40,704 nucleotides of DNA from Gammaproteobacteria bacterium (GCA_028817305.1 JAPPPX010000165.1:1-40704), one strand, 5' to 3'; shown: positions 7,365-15,844, counted from the stretch's first letter. A program made the numbers and translations. The notes: a model not told the origin generated them from the sequence alone.

Positions 7365-9035
7365 TCAGAACAGGCCCACGATGCGGCCGTCCGCGTCCAG
7401 GTCTATGGTTTCGGCGGCGGGCGCCCTGGGCAAGCCCGGCATGGTCATCATGTTGCCGGCGATCACGACGATGAAGCCGGCGCCGTGGGCCAGCCGCAGC
7501 TCGCGCAATTCGACGGTGTGGCCCATGGGGGCGCCGCGCAGGGCGGGGTTGGTGGAGAAGGACATCTGAGTCTTGGCGATGCATACCGGGAAGCGGGGGT
7601 AGTCGCGGCCCAGTTCTTCGATGCGGGCGCGCACCTTGGGGGCGGCATCCATCCCGGCGGCGCCGTAGATGCGGGTGCAGACGTTCTCGATCTTTTCCCA
7701 CAGGGGGGTGTCGTCCTGGTAGAGGTAGCGGTGCGAGCCCTCTCCCTTGTCCAGCACGGCGGCGACGGCGCGGGCCAGGTCTTCGGCGCCGGCGCCGCCC
7801 TCGGCCCAGTGGCGGGCGACGACGGCCTCGCAACCGAGCTCCGCCAGGCGCTTGCGCAACAGCTCCACCTCGGCGTCGGTATCGCGCAGGAAGTGGTTGA
7901 CGGCCACCACGCAGGGCAGGCCGTAATGGTCGCGGATGTTGCTCAGGTGGCGCTCCAGGTTGGCGAGCCCCTTTTGCAAGGCAGTCGTGTCCTCCTCGCC
8001 CAGCCGCTCCAGGGCGGCGCCGCCGTGGTACTTGAGCGCCCGCACCGTGGCCACCAGGACGACGGCGCCGGGGCGCAGGCCGGCCATGCGGCACTTGATG
8101 TCTATGAATTTCTCCGCCCCCAGGTCGGCGCCGAAACCGGCTTCGGTGATCACGCAGTCGGCCAGTTTCAGGGCCGCGCGAGTGGCGATGACGCTGTTGC
8201 AGCCGTGGGCGATGTTGGCGAAGGGCCCGCCGTGCACAAAGGCCAGGTTGCCTTCCAGGGACTGCACCAGGTTGGGCCTGAGCGCATCCTTGAGCAGCAC
8301 GGCCATGGCGCCGTGGGCCTTGAGGTCGCTGGCGTAAACCGGTTTGCCCTGCCGGCTGTAGCCGATTACGATGCGCCCCAGGCGCTCCTTGAGGTCTTGC
8401 AGCGACGACGCGAGGCAGAAGATCGCCATTACTTCCGAGGCCACGGTGATGTCGTAGCCGCTCTCTCTGGGCACGCCGTTGGCAGCGCCGCCCAGGCCGA
8501 CCACGACCTTGCGCAGGGCGCGGTCGTTCATGTCCACCACCCGGTTCCAGGCGACCGAACGCAGGTCCAGGTCGAGCGCGTTGCCCTGGTGGATGTGGTT
8601 GTCCACCATGGCGGCCAGCAGGTTGTGCGCGGCGCCGATGGCGTGGAAATCTCCGGTAAAGTGCAGGTTGATGTCTTCCATGGGGACGATCTGGGCGTGT
8701 CCGCCGCCCGCCGCGCCGCCCTTGATGCCGAAACAGGGGCCGAGGGAAGGCTCGCGCAGGCAGATCAGGGTCTTCCTGCCGATTCGGTTCATGGCGTCGC
8801 CCAGGCCGACGGTGGTGGTGGTCTTGCCTTCGCCCGCCGGTGTCGGGCTGATGGCGGTGACCAGGACCAGCCGGCCGTCCTCCCGTTGCCGCAGGGATTC
8901 GATGTACTCCGGCGCGAGTTTGGCCTTGTAGCGGCCGTAGGGTTCGAGGTGGGCCGCTTCGATGCCGAGCTGCTCGCGGGCCAGTTCCACGATGGGCTTC
9001 TTGCGCGCCTGGCGCGCGATCTCTATATCGGACAT
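7365..9035 (-). CDS. fhs: formate-tetrahydrofolate ligase
   Basis: This encodes a 556-residue cytosolic enzyme that makes 10-formyltetrahydrofolate from formate, ATP and tetrahydrofolate, feeding purine and fMet synthesis. The P-loop TPAGEGKT is at 65-72. Other family hallmarks are [54 protein letters not shown] and a C-terminal [16 protein letters not shown]. The length matches bacterial Fhs (about 555-560). The ATG at 9035 follows AAGGAG by about 12 bases. The protein appears intact with no missing motif. purM, another purine-pathway gene, lies about 4 kb away but is not in the same operon. Antisense frames across this gene are shadows of its high GC content. Confidence 0.97.
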   Translation of the reverse strand: MSDIEIARQARKKPIVELAREQLGIEAAHLEPYGRYKAKLAPEYIESLRQREDGRLVLVTAISPTPAGEGKTTTTVGLGDAMNRIGRKTLICLREPSLGPCFGIKGGAAGGGHAQIVPMEDINLHFTGDFHAIGAAHNLLAAMVDNHIHQGNALDLDLRSVAWNRVVDMNDRALRKVVVGLGGAANGVPRESGYDITVASEVMAIFCLASSLQDLKERLGRIVIGYSRQGKPVYASDLKAHGAMAVLLKDALRPNLVQSLEGNLAFVHGGPFANIAHGCNSVIATRAALKLADCVITEAGFGADLGAEKFIDIKCRMAGLRPGAVVLVATVRALKYHGGAALERLGEEDTTALQKGLANLERHLSNIRDHYGLPCVVAVNHFLRDTDAEVELLRKRLAELGCEAVVARHWAEGGAGAEDLARAVAAVLDKGEGSHRYLYQDDTPLWEKIENVCTRIYGAAGMDAAPKVRARIEELGRDYPRFPVCIAKTQMSFSTNPALRGAPMGHTVELRELRLAHGAGFIVVIAGNMMTMPGLPRAPAAETIDLDADGRIVGLF

Positions 9036-9615
9036 GATTTTTCCGGACTCCTTAACAACGTGCGGAACACCGGCCCCCGCGGTGGCGACAGGGGATTATG
9101 CTAGCAGTTGCGGGCGGGGCGGGGAATAGCGGCGCGCCGGCCTCTCCCGGAACGACGGCCTGCCCTCGTGCCGCGGCGCCACAAGCCGTTCCGCAATCGA
9201 AGGGAAGAAAAGCGGTTCTTACGCACCACTCCCCCCTTGAGGGGGAGTCGGCAAGACGAGGGCGCAAGCCCGATGTCGCGCCGGTGGGGGGAGCAGCTAA
9301 AGCGCCTGCTACACCCCACCGCCCAGGAGAACCGCAAGGGCCGCCTAGGCTCCCCCTCAAGGGGGGAGTGATGGGAAGAATGAGGCGCAGGCTTGCCCCT
9401 GGCTTGTCTTTACTGCATTAACGGGGGCAGGAATAGCAGGGTAGGTTGGGCGGCGGGTCCCGCCGGCCCCGGTCTCGCCACGGCTTTTGCAAGCCTTTGA
9501 TTTGCAAACGTTTTATGGAGGCGCCCCTGTGCTGGGCAAATGCGCGGGAATGTTGTATCTTTATGGTATTACGGTAAAAATCAGGATGCGAAAATCAGGA
9601 TATGGGACTCTGCCG
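9036..9615. other. gene-free stretch between fhs and the tandem membrane-protein genes
   Basis: No frame in these 580 bp gives a recognisable protein. The stretch holds the probable fhs promoter region, the perfect inverted repeat at 9227-9370 and, just before the next gene, two copies of AAAATCAGGAT (9577-9587 and 9591-9601) spaced 14 bp apart. I see no convincing sigma-70 promoter for the downstream pair. Confidence 0.6.
9227..9370. repeat. 144-bp element bounded by a perfect 21-bp inverted repeat
   Basis: The 21 bases at 9227-9247 (C-tract, TTGA, G-tract) are the exact reverse complement of 9350-9370, with 102 bp between. Each arm is itself a small palindrome-like block (CCCCCTTGAGGGGG). 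No transposase is present, so this is a repeat or a miniature element rather than an insertion sequence. No flanking target duplication is obvious. Confidence 0.8.
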
Positions 9616-11142
9616 ATGACAACCGCTTGGCGTCTGTTGCGCGACTCGTTCTCGTACTCGCGGGGCTCTCTGTTGTCTCCGGCCCTGGATACGTTGACTA
9701 TGGGCGGGCTTGGCGTCGGGTTTTTCCTGTTCTTCGTAATTTTCCTCCCCCATGCCGCCGATAGCCTGCACACGCTGTTCATCACCTCGTTCTTTATCTT
9801 CTATTTTGTCGCCGCTCCGCATTTTGCCGCCTCTTATCAGATCGCCTACGGCGGCTTCGTCCGGCGCGTGCTCGGGGGCGAGGAGGGTGCGGGCACGGTG
9901 ATGCGCTACCTGTGGATCGGTCTGCTGGTGCCGGCATTGTTGCTGGGTTACGCGGCCTTCTCCCTGTCGCACGAGCGGGAGACGGCGTTGCGCTACCTCG
10001 GCTACCTGGTCAACTTCATGTTTTTCGTCGTCGGCTGGCATTACATCAAGCAGGTGTACGGCTGCGTCATGGTCACCTCCGCGCTGCAAAAGATTTACTA
10101 CGACCGCAAGGAGAGGATCGCCCTCCTGCTGCCCCTGTACGCCTTGTGGATCGGGGCTTATGCCATGCTCAACCTGGGAGTGGGCGTGGAGGAGTTTATC
10201 AAGGTGCCCTACCACAGTCTGAATCTGGACGCCTTGGCGCTGCGCCTGTTCGGGGTGGCGGAGTTATCCGTGCCCGCGCCGTTTCCCGCCATCGTGATCG
10301 GGCCGACCTTGAACATCCTGGGCTTCTTCTTCTATTGCGCCATGGCCGCTTCTTTCGCCTGGCTCGTTTGCGTCATGCGGGAGAAGTTTCGCCGTGAACG
10401 GAGGTTGCCGCCGGCGGCCGCCGTGGCCGCCTTCGTCTCCATCTATGCCTGGATGGCGCCGGTTTTCCGTGACCCGTACTTCTTTTATCTGATCCCGTAC
10501 CTCCATGCCGTGCAGTACCTGCCGTTCGTGCTGGCACGGCGCAGGAACATCGCCCTGGCCGCCATGCGGGGCGCGCCGGCTGCCGCCGGCGGGCGGCCCG
10601 GCTTCGATATGGAGCGGGAGGAACGGCTGGCGGCAGGGCAACTCAACCGGCTGGTCCTGGCCGTGCTGGTGGTGGTTCCCTGCCTGCTGGCGATCGAGGC
10701 ATCGTTCGGATTCTTCGGCCTGGTCCTGCGCCTGTACGATTCTTTCGACGCGGGCTTGCTGGCGCTCGGTTCCCCGTTTGGCCTGGCGGCGGCCATCGCG
10801 CTCGCCACCTGGGCGCTTTACCCTCTGGGCAGGAGGCTGCTCGTTATGCAGCATCCGGTGGTGCGGCAGGTTTGCAACTTCTTTTTGTGGGCCTGTGTCC
10901 TGGGCTTCGCCGGGTATTACGCCCTGCCCAAGTTATTCGAGTTCCTGGTGCCGCTGGGGGAGCAATATTCGGGTTGGCTGTTCCTGTTCCTGTTCACCGT
11001 ATTGCTCAACATCCACCATTATTTCATAGACAACGTCCTCTGGAAGAAGGACAACCGCCCCGTGGTCCATTACCTCTTTTCGACCCGGCAATTGCAGGCG
11101 CCTGCCGTCCGCGCCGCCTCCTCGCGGTACGCGCATGGCTGA
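9616..11142 (+). CDS. uncharacterised polytopic membrane protein with conserved histidines (paralogue A)
   Basis: This encodes 508 residues with about 11-12 hydrophobic helices. I do not recognise a characterised family. Motifs shared with the next gene are His69 in AAPHFAASYQIAY, His142 in GWHYIKQVYGC, His297 in LHAVQYLPFVLAR, His467-His468 with Asp472 and Trp476 in NIHHYFIDNVLWKK, and His485 in RPVVHYLFSTRQL. Histidines in or beside membrane helices suggest bound metal or haem, as in membrane oxygenases and desaturase-like enzymes, but none of the known desaturase boxes is present. The ATG at 9616 is chosen because it aligns with the start of paralogue B (M-T-x-A-x-R-L-x-RDSF). The longer frame to 9487 has no counterpart there. 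The ribosome binding site is weak. The gene ends 18 bp before B, so the two are almost certainly cotranscribed. Confidence 0.85.
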   Translation: MTTAWRLLRDSFSYSRGSLLSPALDTLTMGGLGVGFFLFFVIFLPHAADSLHTLFITSFFIFYFVAAPHFAASYQIAYGGFVRRVLGGEEGAGTVMRYLWIGLLVPALLLGYAAFSLSHERETALRYLGYLVNFMFFVVGWHYIKQVYGCVMVTSALQKIYYDRKERIALLLPLYALWIGAYAMLNLGVGVEEFIKVPYHSLNLDALALRLFGVAELSVPAPFPAIVIGPTLNILGFFFYCAMAASFAWLVCVMREKFRRERRLPPAAAVAAFVSIYAWMAPVFRDPYFFYLIPYLHAVQYLPFVLARRRNIALAAMRGAPAAAGGRPGFDMEREERLAAGQLNRLVLAVLVVVPCLLAIEASFGFFGLVLRLYDSFDAGLLALGSPFGLAAAIALATWALYPLGRRLLVMQHPVVRQVCNFFLWACVLGFAGYYALPKLFEFLVPLGEQYSGWLFLFLFTVLLNIHHYFIDNVLWKKDNRPVVHYLFSTRQLQAPAVRAASSRYAHG

Positions 11143-11160
11143 GGGGCCGGGAGACCGGCG

Positions 11161-12747
11161 ATGACGGCTGCCCTTCGCCTGGTGCGCGACTCGTTTTCTC
11201 CCTCGCGGGGGTCCCTGTTGTCTCCAGCCCTGGATACGCTGATGATGGGCGGCGCCTCCATCGTGTTTTACCTGCTGTGGCTTTATTGCTTTCCGTATGC
11301 CTCGTATGCCGAAGACGCGCGGCAAATGCTCCCGGTGGCGGCCGCCCTGCTGTTTTACGTCTTCAATACCGCGCATGTCGCCGCTTCCTACCGGATCGCC
11401 TACGACGGCTTCTTGCGGCGCGTTCTGCCGGCCGGCGGGGAGGACGCAGGCATGACGGTGCGCTACCTGTGGATGGGCGTAGTTGCTCCGCTGTTGTTGC
11501 TGGGCTACATGGTATTCGCCTTTCTGCACGAGCGACAGGCGGCGATGCAATACCTGGGCTACCTGTTCGCCTTCATGTTTTTCATCGTCGGCTGGCACTA
11601 CATCAAGCAGGTGTACGGCTGTATCGTGGTCACCTCGGCATTGCGGAAAATTTACTACGGCCGGGCGGAGAGGTTCGCCCTTCTGCTGGCCCTGTATGCC
11701 ATTTGGATTGCGACGTTCTCCGCTTCCAACCTGGGGGAGGGATTGCGGATGCGCGAGTATCTCGATGTGCCCTACCCCCAGCCGAATCTGGACGCTTGGT
11801 CGCAAAGCCTGTTCGGGACGGCGCATATATCCCTGCCCGCGCTGCTTTTCTCCGGCCCCCGGTCGCTGTCCGTGAACATCGTATCTTTGTGCTATCACGT
11901 CACGGTCTTCTCTACTGCCGCCTGGGCCGTTTACGTGTTGGCGGGGAAATTTATTCGGGAGGGAAAGCGGCCGCCGGCCGCCGCCATCGCCGCCTTTGTC
12001 TCCATCTACTTATGGCTGGTGCCGGTTTTCTACGAACCTTACTTGGTTTACCTGCTCGTGTTCTTTCATTCGCTGCAATACCTGCCTTTTGTGCTGGCCC
12101 GGGAACGGAACGCGAGCCTCGCCGCCATGCGGCGGGAGGGACAGGGGCCGCTCGACATGGAGCGTGAGGGCCGGGTCGCGGCGCGGCAGCTGAACCGGCA
12201 GGTTCTGTGGGCGATGGTCCTGGTCCCCTGTCTGCTGGTGGCGGGCGCTTCCTCCGGCCTGTTCGGGATCGCCGTCCCGGAGAGGATTATGGAGGAGGAC
12301 GTAGCGACGTTGTCCGGCCTGCTCGGGATCGCCTCCAGTCTGGCCGGGTATCTGGATGCAGGGATACCGGGTCTAGGCTCTCCGCTCGCGGTGGTGGCGG
12401 TGGTCACGCTCGCCGCCTGGGCGCTCTATCCCCTGGGCAGGGGGCTGCTCGCCAGGCAGCATCCGGCGGCGCGGCAGGTTTGCGGCATGTTCCTGTGGGC
12501 CGTCGCCCTGGGATTCACGGCATATTACGGCCTGCCCGTGCTGCTCGGTTCCGTCGTGCCGCTGGATCAGTATTCGGGCTTGCTGTTCCTCTCGCTGTTC
12601 CACGTGTTCCTCAACATCCACCACTACATCATAGACAACGTGATCTGGAAAAAGGGCAACCGCCCCGTGGTCCATTATCTCTTCTCGACGCGGCAATTGG
12701 ATGCGCCTTCCGCCCGGGTCTCCTCCTTGCGGTACGCGCATAGCTGA
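11161..12747 (+). CDS. uncharacterised polytopic membrane protein with conserved histidines (paralogue B)
   Basis: This encodes 528 residues and is a clear paralogue of the preceding protein along its whole length, with the same motifs: His72 (TAHVAASYRIAY), His146 (GWHYIKQVYGC), His303 (FHSLQYLPFVLAR), His487-His488 and Asp492 (NIHHYIIDNVIWKK) and His505 (RPVVHYLF). It is about 20 residues longer, mainly from an insertion after residue 370 between predicted helices. The N-terminal coding DNA of both genes is nearly the same (for example CTGTTGTCTCC followed by GCCCTGGATACG), so the pair arose by tandem duplication. The ATG at 11161 follows CCGGGAGACC. The function is unknown. The two proteins may form a heteromeric complex or act on different substrates. 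Confidence 0.85.
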   Translation: MTAALRLVRDSFSPSRGSLLSPALDTLMMGGASIVFYLLWLYCFPYASYAEDARQMLPVAAALLFYVFNTAHVAASYRIAYDGFLRRVLPAGGEDAGMTVRYLWMGVVAPLLLLGYMVFAFLHERQAAMQYLGYLFAFMFFIVGWHYIKQVYGCIVVTSALRKIYYGRAERFALLLALYAIWIATFSASNLGEGLRMREYLDVPYPQPNLDAWSQSLFGTAHISLPALLFSGPRSLSVNIVSLCYHVTVFSTAAWAVYVLAGKFIREGKRPPAAAIAAFVSIYLWLVPVFYEPYLVYLLVFFHSLQYLPFVLARERNASLAAMRREGQGPLDMEREGRVAARQLNRQVLWAMVLVPCLLVAGASSGLFGIAVPERIMEEDVATLSGLLGIASSLAGYLDAGIPGLGSPLAVVAVVTLAAWALYPLGRGLLARQHPAARQVCGMFLWAVALGFTAYYGLPVLLGSVVPLDQYSGLLFLSLFHVFLNIHHYIIDNVIWKKGNRPVVHYLFSTRQLDAPSARVSSLRYAHS

Positions 12748-12758
12748 GGCCCGGGAGA

Positions 12759-12982
12759 CTAGCCCGGATATTGCACGAAGGGGGTAACAAAGCGCGTGAT
12801 TCCACTGAGACGAATGCGCGGTTGCGCCGGTTTCCGCCCTCGCCCTCGGTCCCTCTCCCAAAGGGAGAGGGAAGCGAAGAAGGGGCGCCCTCTTCTCCCT
12901 CTCCCTCCGGGAGAGGGTTGGGGTGAGGGTAAAATCCGGCGTGAACGAATACTCGGGGACGCTCGTGCAATATCCGGGCTAG
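12759..12982. mobile_element. MITE-like element, 224 bp, with 20-bp perfect terminal inverted repeats
   Basis: The left end (12759-12778, CTAGCCCGGATATTGCACGA) is the exact reverse complement of the right end (12963-12982). The interior contains nested palindromes of the kind CCCTCTCCC-x-GGGAGAGGG (12850-12870 and 12896-12917) followed by TTGGGGTGAGGG, a motif common in proteobacterial intergenic repeats. There is no room for a transposase, so the element is non-autonomous. It fills most of the 304-bp gap between paralogue B and purM and ends 69 bp before the purM start. It could therefore carry regulatory signals for purM. Confidence 0.8.
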
Positions 12983-13051
12983 CGATGGCAGCCGCCCTTC
13001 GCCCGATGGCCGCCTGGGCGCCTTCCTTGCATTCCGCTCGTATCTGATCCG

Positions 13052-14167
13052 ATGGCCGCCGGGCGCGAGCGCTCCGGGCGCCTGTTTCCCCTGACTTACT
13101 GGGATGCGGGCGTGGACCTCGCCGCGGGCGAGCGGCTGGCGGGTCGCGTCCGCGAGTTGGCCGTTGGCACCCCCCGCCGCGGCGTGGTGGCGGGTGTAGG
13201 CGGATTCGGCGCGGTGTTCGATTTGGCGCCGCTGGGGCTGCGCGATCCGCTGCTGGTCTCGGCCACGGACGGGGTCGGCACCAAGCTGCAGCTGGCAGTG
13301 CGGGCCGGGGCCCTGGCCGGCGTTGGCATAGACTTGGTCGCCATGTGCGCCAACGACGTGCTGGCGCAGGGCGCCGCGCCGTTGTTCTTTCTGGATTACC
13401 TCGCTTGCGGCCGGCTGGACGTGGAGGAGGCGGCGCTGCTGGTGGCGGGCATCGCGGAGGGGTGCCGCATTGCCGGCGCGTCCCTGGTCGGCGGCGAAAC
13501 CGCGGAGATGCCCGGCGCCTACGTGGAGGAGAAATACGATCTTGCCGGCTTTTGCGTGGGGGCCGTGGAGCGCGAGCGGCTGATTGACGGCGCCTCTATT
13601 CGGGAGGGCGACCTGCTCGTCGCGCTGCCCTCCAGCGGCGCCCATGCCAACGGTTACTCGCTGATTCGCAAGATTCTTGATGGAGACGAACAGACGCCTC
13701 CGCTGCCCGATGCACCGTTGCCGGAATTACTGGCCCCGACCCGCATCTACGTCCCGGCCGTCGTCGCCCTGTTGCAGGAGGTGCCGGTGCGGGGCATCGC
13801 CCACATCACCGGCGGGGGGCTGCCGGGAAACCTGGTTCGCATCCTGCCCGAAGGGCTGGGCGCCGTGGTGGACGAGGGCAGTTGGCGCTGGCCGGAGTTG
13901 TTCGAGTGGTTGCAGGCTCAGGGCAAGATCGCGCGGGAGGAGATGTACCGGGTCTTCAATTGCGGCATCGGCATGGTGCTCTGCGTTGCCTCTGGCGATG
14001 AGAAACGGGCGCTGGACTGCCTGGCGGCGGCGGGGGAGCCCGGTTGCTGGGTCGCCGGTCGCGTGGAGCGGGTTGCGGCGGGCGCGGCTCGGTTTCGTTT
14101 TATCCGGGGGGGGCGGGAGGCCGGCCCGGACGCTGCACCGCGCTCAGAAATCCCCTCAGAATGTTGA
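13052..14167 (+). CDS. purM: phosphoribosylformylglycinamidine cyclo-ligase
   Basis: This encodes 371 residues of AIR synthase, the purine-pathway enzyme that closes the imidazole ring of FGAM using ATP. Family features run in order: TYWDAGVDLAAGERL, ATDGVGTKLQLA, GIDLVAMCANDVLAQGA, PLFFLDYLACGRLD, SLVGGETAEMPGAY, LPSSGAHANGYSL, HITGGGLPGNLVRILP and MYRVFNCGIGMVL. It is slightly longer than the E. coli enzyme (345) because of a short N-terminal extension and a basic C-terminal tail. The ATG at 13052 is the first available start and has no clear ribosome binding site. The last 68 bp overlap the end of trmJ on the other strand, so the C-terminal tail is read from DNA that also codes TrmJ. Confidence 0.96.
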   Translation: MAAGRERSGRLFPLTYWDAGVDLAAGERLAGRVRELAVGTPRRGVVAGVGGFGAVFDLAPLGLRDPLLVSATDGVGTKLQLAVRAGALAGVGIDLVAMCANDVLAQGAAPLFFLDYLACGRLDVEEAALLVAGIAEGCRIAGASLVGGETAEMPGAYVEEKYDLAGFCVGAVERERLIDGASIREGDLLVALPSSGAHANGYSLIRKILDGDEQTPPLPDAPLPELLAPTRIYVPAVVALLQEVPVRGIAHITGGGLPGNLVRILPEGLGAVVDEGSWRWPELFEWLQAQGKIAREEMYRVFNCGIGMVLCVASGDEKRALDCLAAAGEPGCWVAGRVERVAAGAARFRFIRGGREAGPDAAPRSEIPSEC

Positions 14168-14882
14168 GTTCGTCGCGGTTGGGCAGCGCCCGGTTGAACA
14201 GCAGTCGCAGCCGCCGCATCGGGCTGGCGCGGCGCCTGGAGAGGAAGCCCGTATCCCTCATGCAGCGCTCCAGGTGTTCGTAGAACCGTATCATTTCCTC
14301 CGCGCTCGCCGGCGTCGCCGCAGTCCCGGGAAGGGGCGCCGCCTCCGGGGGCGGCGTCCGCTCGTCGGCCAGCCGCGCGAGCAGCAACTCGTAGCAGATC
14401 AGCTGCGCCGCCGCGGCCACGTTCAGGGAGCGGAAATCCGGGACGGTGGGGATGCATACCAGGCGGTGGCAATATTCCAGGTCCCGGTTGCCAAGCCCGC
14501 TCTGTTCGCCCCCGAAGACGAAGGCGGCCGCCGTGTCGCCATGCCCTGCGTGCCGCAGGGCCATCGCCGCCGCCTCGCGGGGCGTCAGCGTGGGCCAGGC
14601 CAGCCGCCGCCGACGGGCGGTGGTGCCGAATACCAGCGAGCAGTCGCCGATCGCCTCCGGCAGCGAGCGGCAGACAGCGGCGCGGTCCAGGATGTCGTCC
14701 GCCCCGGCGGCCCGCGCCGTGGCCTCCGCGCAGGGGAAGTTTGCCGGCCGCACCAGGCGCAGCCGTTCCTGTCCCATGGCCTTCATGGCGCGGGCGGCGG
14801 CGCCTATATTGCCGGGGTGCGTGGTGTCCGCCAGGACGATGCGAATGGCGTCTTGCGGGGCGCCTTGCGGGTTCGGGGGCAT
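14100..14882 (-). CDS. trmJ: tRNA (cytidine/uridine-2'-O-)-methyltransferase TrmJ
   Basis: This encodes a 260-residue SPOUT-family methyltransferase that methylates the ribose at position 32 of several tRNAs with S-adenosylmethionine. It has the three SPOUT motifs: HPGNIGAAARAMKAMG near the N-terminus, FVFGGEQSGLGN in the middle, and IPTVPDFRSLNVAAAAQLI forming the trefoil-knot cofactor site. The C-terminal extension (EEMIRFYEHLERCM, RALPNRDELNILRG) is specific to TrmJ/YfhQ and distinguishes it from TrmL. The start at 14882 gives the family length, although the nearest GGAGG is 14 bases away. It is divergent from suhB, a frequent gammaproteobacterial neighbour, and overlaps purM tail to tail by 68 bp. 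Confidence 0.93.
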   Translation of the reverse strand: MPPNPQGAPQDAIRIVLADTTHPGNIGAAARAMKAMGQERLRLVRPANFPCAEATARAAGADDILDRAAVCRSLPEAIGDCSLVFGTTARRRRLAWPTLTPREAAAMALRHAGHGDTAAAFVFGGEQSGLGNRDLEYCHRLVCIPTVPDFRSLNVAAAAQLICYELLLARLADERTPPPEAAPLPGTAATPASAEEMIRFYEHLERCMRDTGFLSRRRASPMRRLRLLFNRALPNRDELNILRGFLSAVQRPGRPPAPPG

Positions 14883-14944
14883 GTGCTGCTGCGAGTCCTC
14901 CGCCGCCTAGGATACCATCCGCCGGGGCGCGGGTAGGGAAGGCC

Positions 14945-15844
14945 ATGCAACCCATGTTGAACATCGCCGTGCAAGCGGCCCGCAACGCCGGCGATTTCCT
15001 GGTCCGGCGCCTGGACCGGGCGGCGCACCTGCATGTGCTGGACAAGGGGCCCAACGACTACGTCAGCGAGGCCGACCGCCGGGCCGAGGCGATCGTCCTC
15101 GCCGAGATTCGCAAGGCGTACCCGGGCCATGCGGTGTTGGCCGAAGAGTCCGGCGCTCAGGCCGGCAACGACTGCCAGTGGATCGTCGATCCCCTGGACG
15201 GCACCACCAATTTTCTGCACGGCTGCCCGCACTTCGCCGTGTCCGTCGCCGTGCGCCGCGGCACCCGCCTGTTGCATGCCGTGGTTTACGACCCCCTGCG
15301 CCAGGAGATGTACACGGCCAGCCGGGGAGAAGGCGCCTACCTCAACGAGCGGCGCATTCGGGTCAGCGGCCGCGCCGCCAGCGGCCCCAAGGGCCTGAAG
15401 CGCGCGCTGGTGGGCACCGGATTCCCCTTTCGCAACCCGGCTCGCCTGCCGGCCTATCTGGACGCCCTGGAGCGGGTCTGCCGGGCGGTCACGGACGTGC
15501 GGCGCATGGGTTCGGCCGCCCTGGACCTCGCCGCCGTAGCCTGCGGCCGGCTGGACGGCTTCTGGGAGAGCGATCTGCAGCTCTGGGACATCGCCGCCGG
15601 CGTGTTGCTGGTGGAGGAGGCCGGCGGGTTGGTTACCGATCTGGAGGGCGGCACTGGCCACTTGCGTTGCGGCCAGATCCTGGCCGGCAGTCCCTCCGTC
15701 CATGGCCAGTTGCTGCGGCTGTTGGCGCCGTCGGGCGGCCGCCGCCCCGGTCCGCCTCGCCGCCCGGGCGGGGCTGGGGGAAAGGCGCCGCGGCCTGTTA
15801 AGAAAAGGCGCCCCGCCGGTTCCGGCGGGGCGCGCAAGCCTTAG
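14945..15844 (+). CDS. suhB: inositol-1-monophosphatase family protein SuhB
   Basis: This encodes 299 residues. The catalytic core has the metal-binding motifs of inositol monophosphatases: LAEESG (Glu near 66), WIVDPLDGTTNFLHG (aspartates of the DPLDGT box) and WESDLQLWDIAAGVLLVEEAGG. In gammaproteobacteria SuhB also acts with the Nus factors on ribosomal RNA transcription, which is family knowledge. The ATG at 14945 follows AGGGAAGG. Homologues of about 265 residues end near GSPSVHGQLL. Here the frame runs on for about 35 Arg/Pro/Gly-rich residues into the antisense pilA terminator hairpin (15801-15833), so that tail is probably non-functional. It is divergent from trmJ with a 62-bp gap. 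Confidence 0.94.
   Translation: MQPMLNIAVQAARNAGDFLVRRLDRAAHLHVLDKGPNDYVSEADRRAEAIVLAEIRKAYPGHAVLAEESGAQAGNDCQWIVDPLDGTTNFLHGCPHFAVSVAVRRGTRLLHAVVYDPLRQEMYTASRGEGAYLNERRIRVSGRAASGPKGLKRALVGTGFPFRNPARLPAYLDALERVCRAVTDVRRMGSAALDLAAVACGRLDGFWESDLQLWDIAAGVLLVEEAGGLVTDLEGGTGHLRCGQILAGSPSVHGQLLRLLAPSGGRRPGPPRRPGGAGGKAPRPVKKRRPAGSGGARKP
15801..15833 (-). terminator. second hairpin downstream of pilA
   Basis: A perfect 12-bp stem (15808-15819 with 15822-15833) closes on a 2-base loop. On the minus strand it is followed by CTTTTCTT, so it could back up the main pilA terminator. It lies inside the 3' end of the suhB frame on the other strand. Confidence 0.6.

Noticed and set aside
7260-9104. Long plus-strand open frame of 614 codons antisense to fhs
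   Set aside because: The minus strand encodes a complete, motif-perfect Fhs. High GC content produces long antisense frames, and this one has no recognisable domain.
9180-9197. ACAAGCCGTT-x-CGCAA shared with 24677-24692
   Set aside because: The match is about 16 bp with one mismatch and no extended similarity. It may be a fragment of a repeat family, but cannot be supported from two short hits.
9098-9421. Short open frames in both directions between fhs and the tandem membrane genes
   Set aside because: They run through the inverted repeat, have no ribosome binding site and no recognisable sequence.
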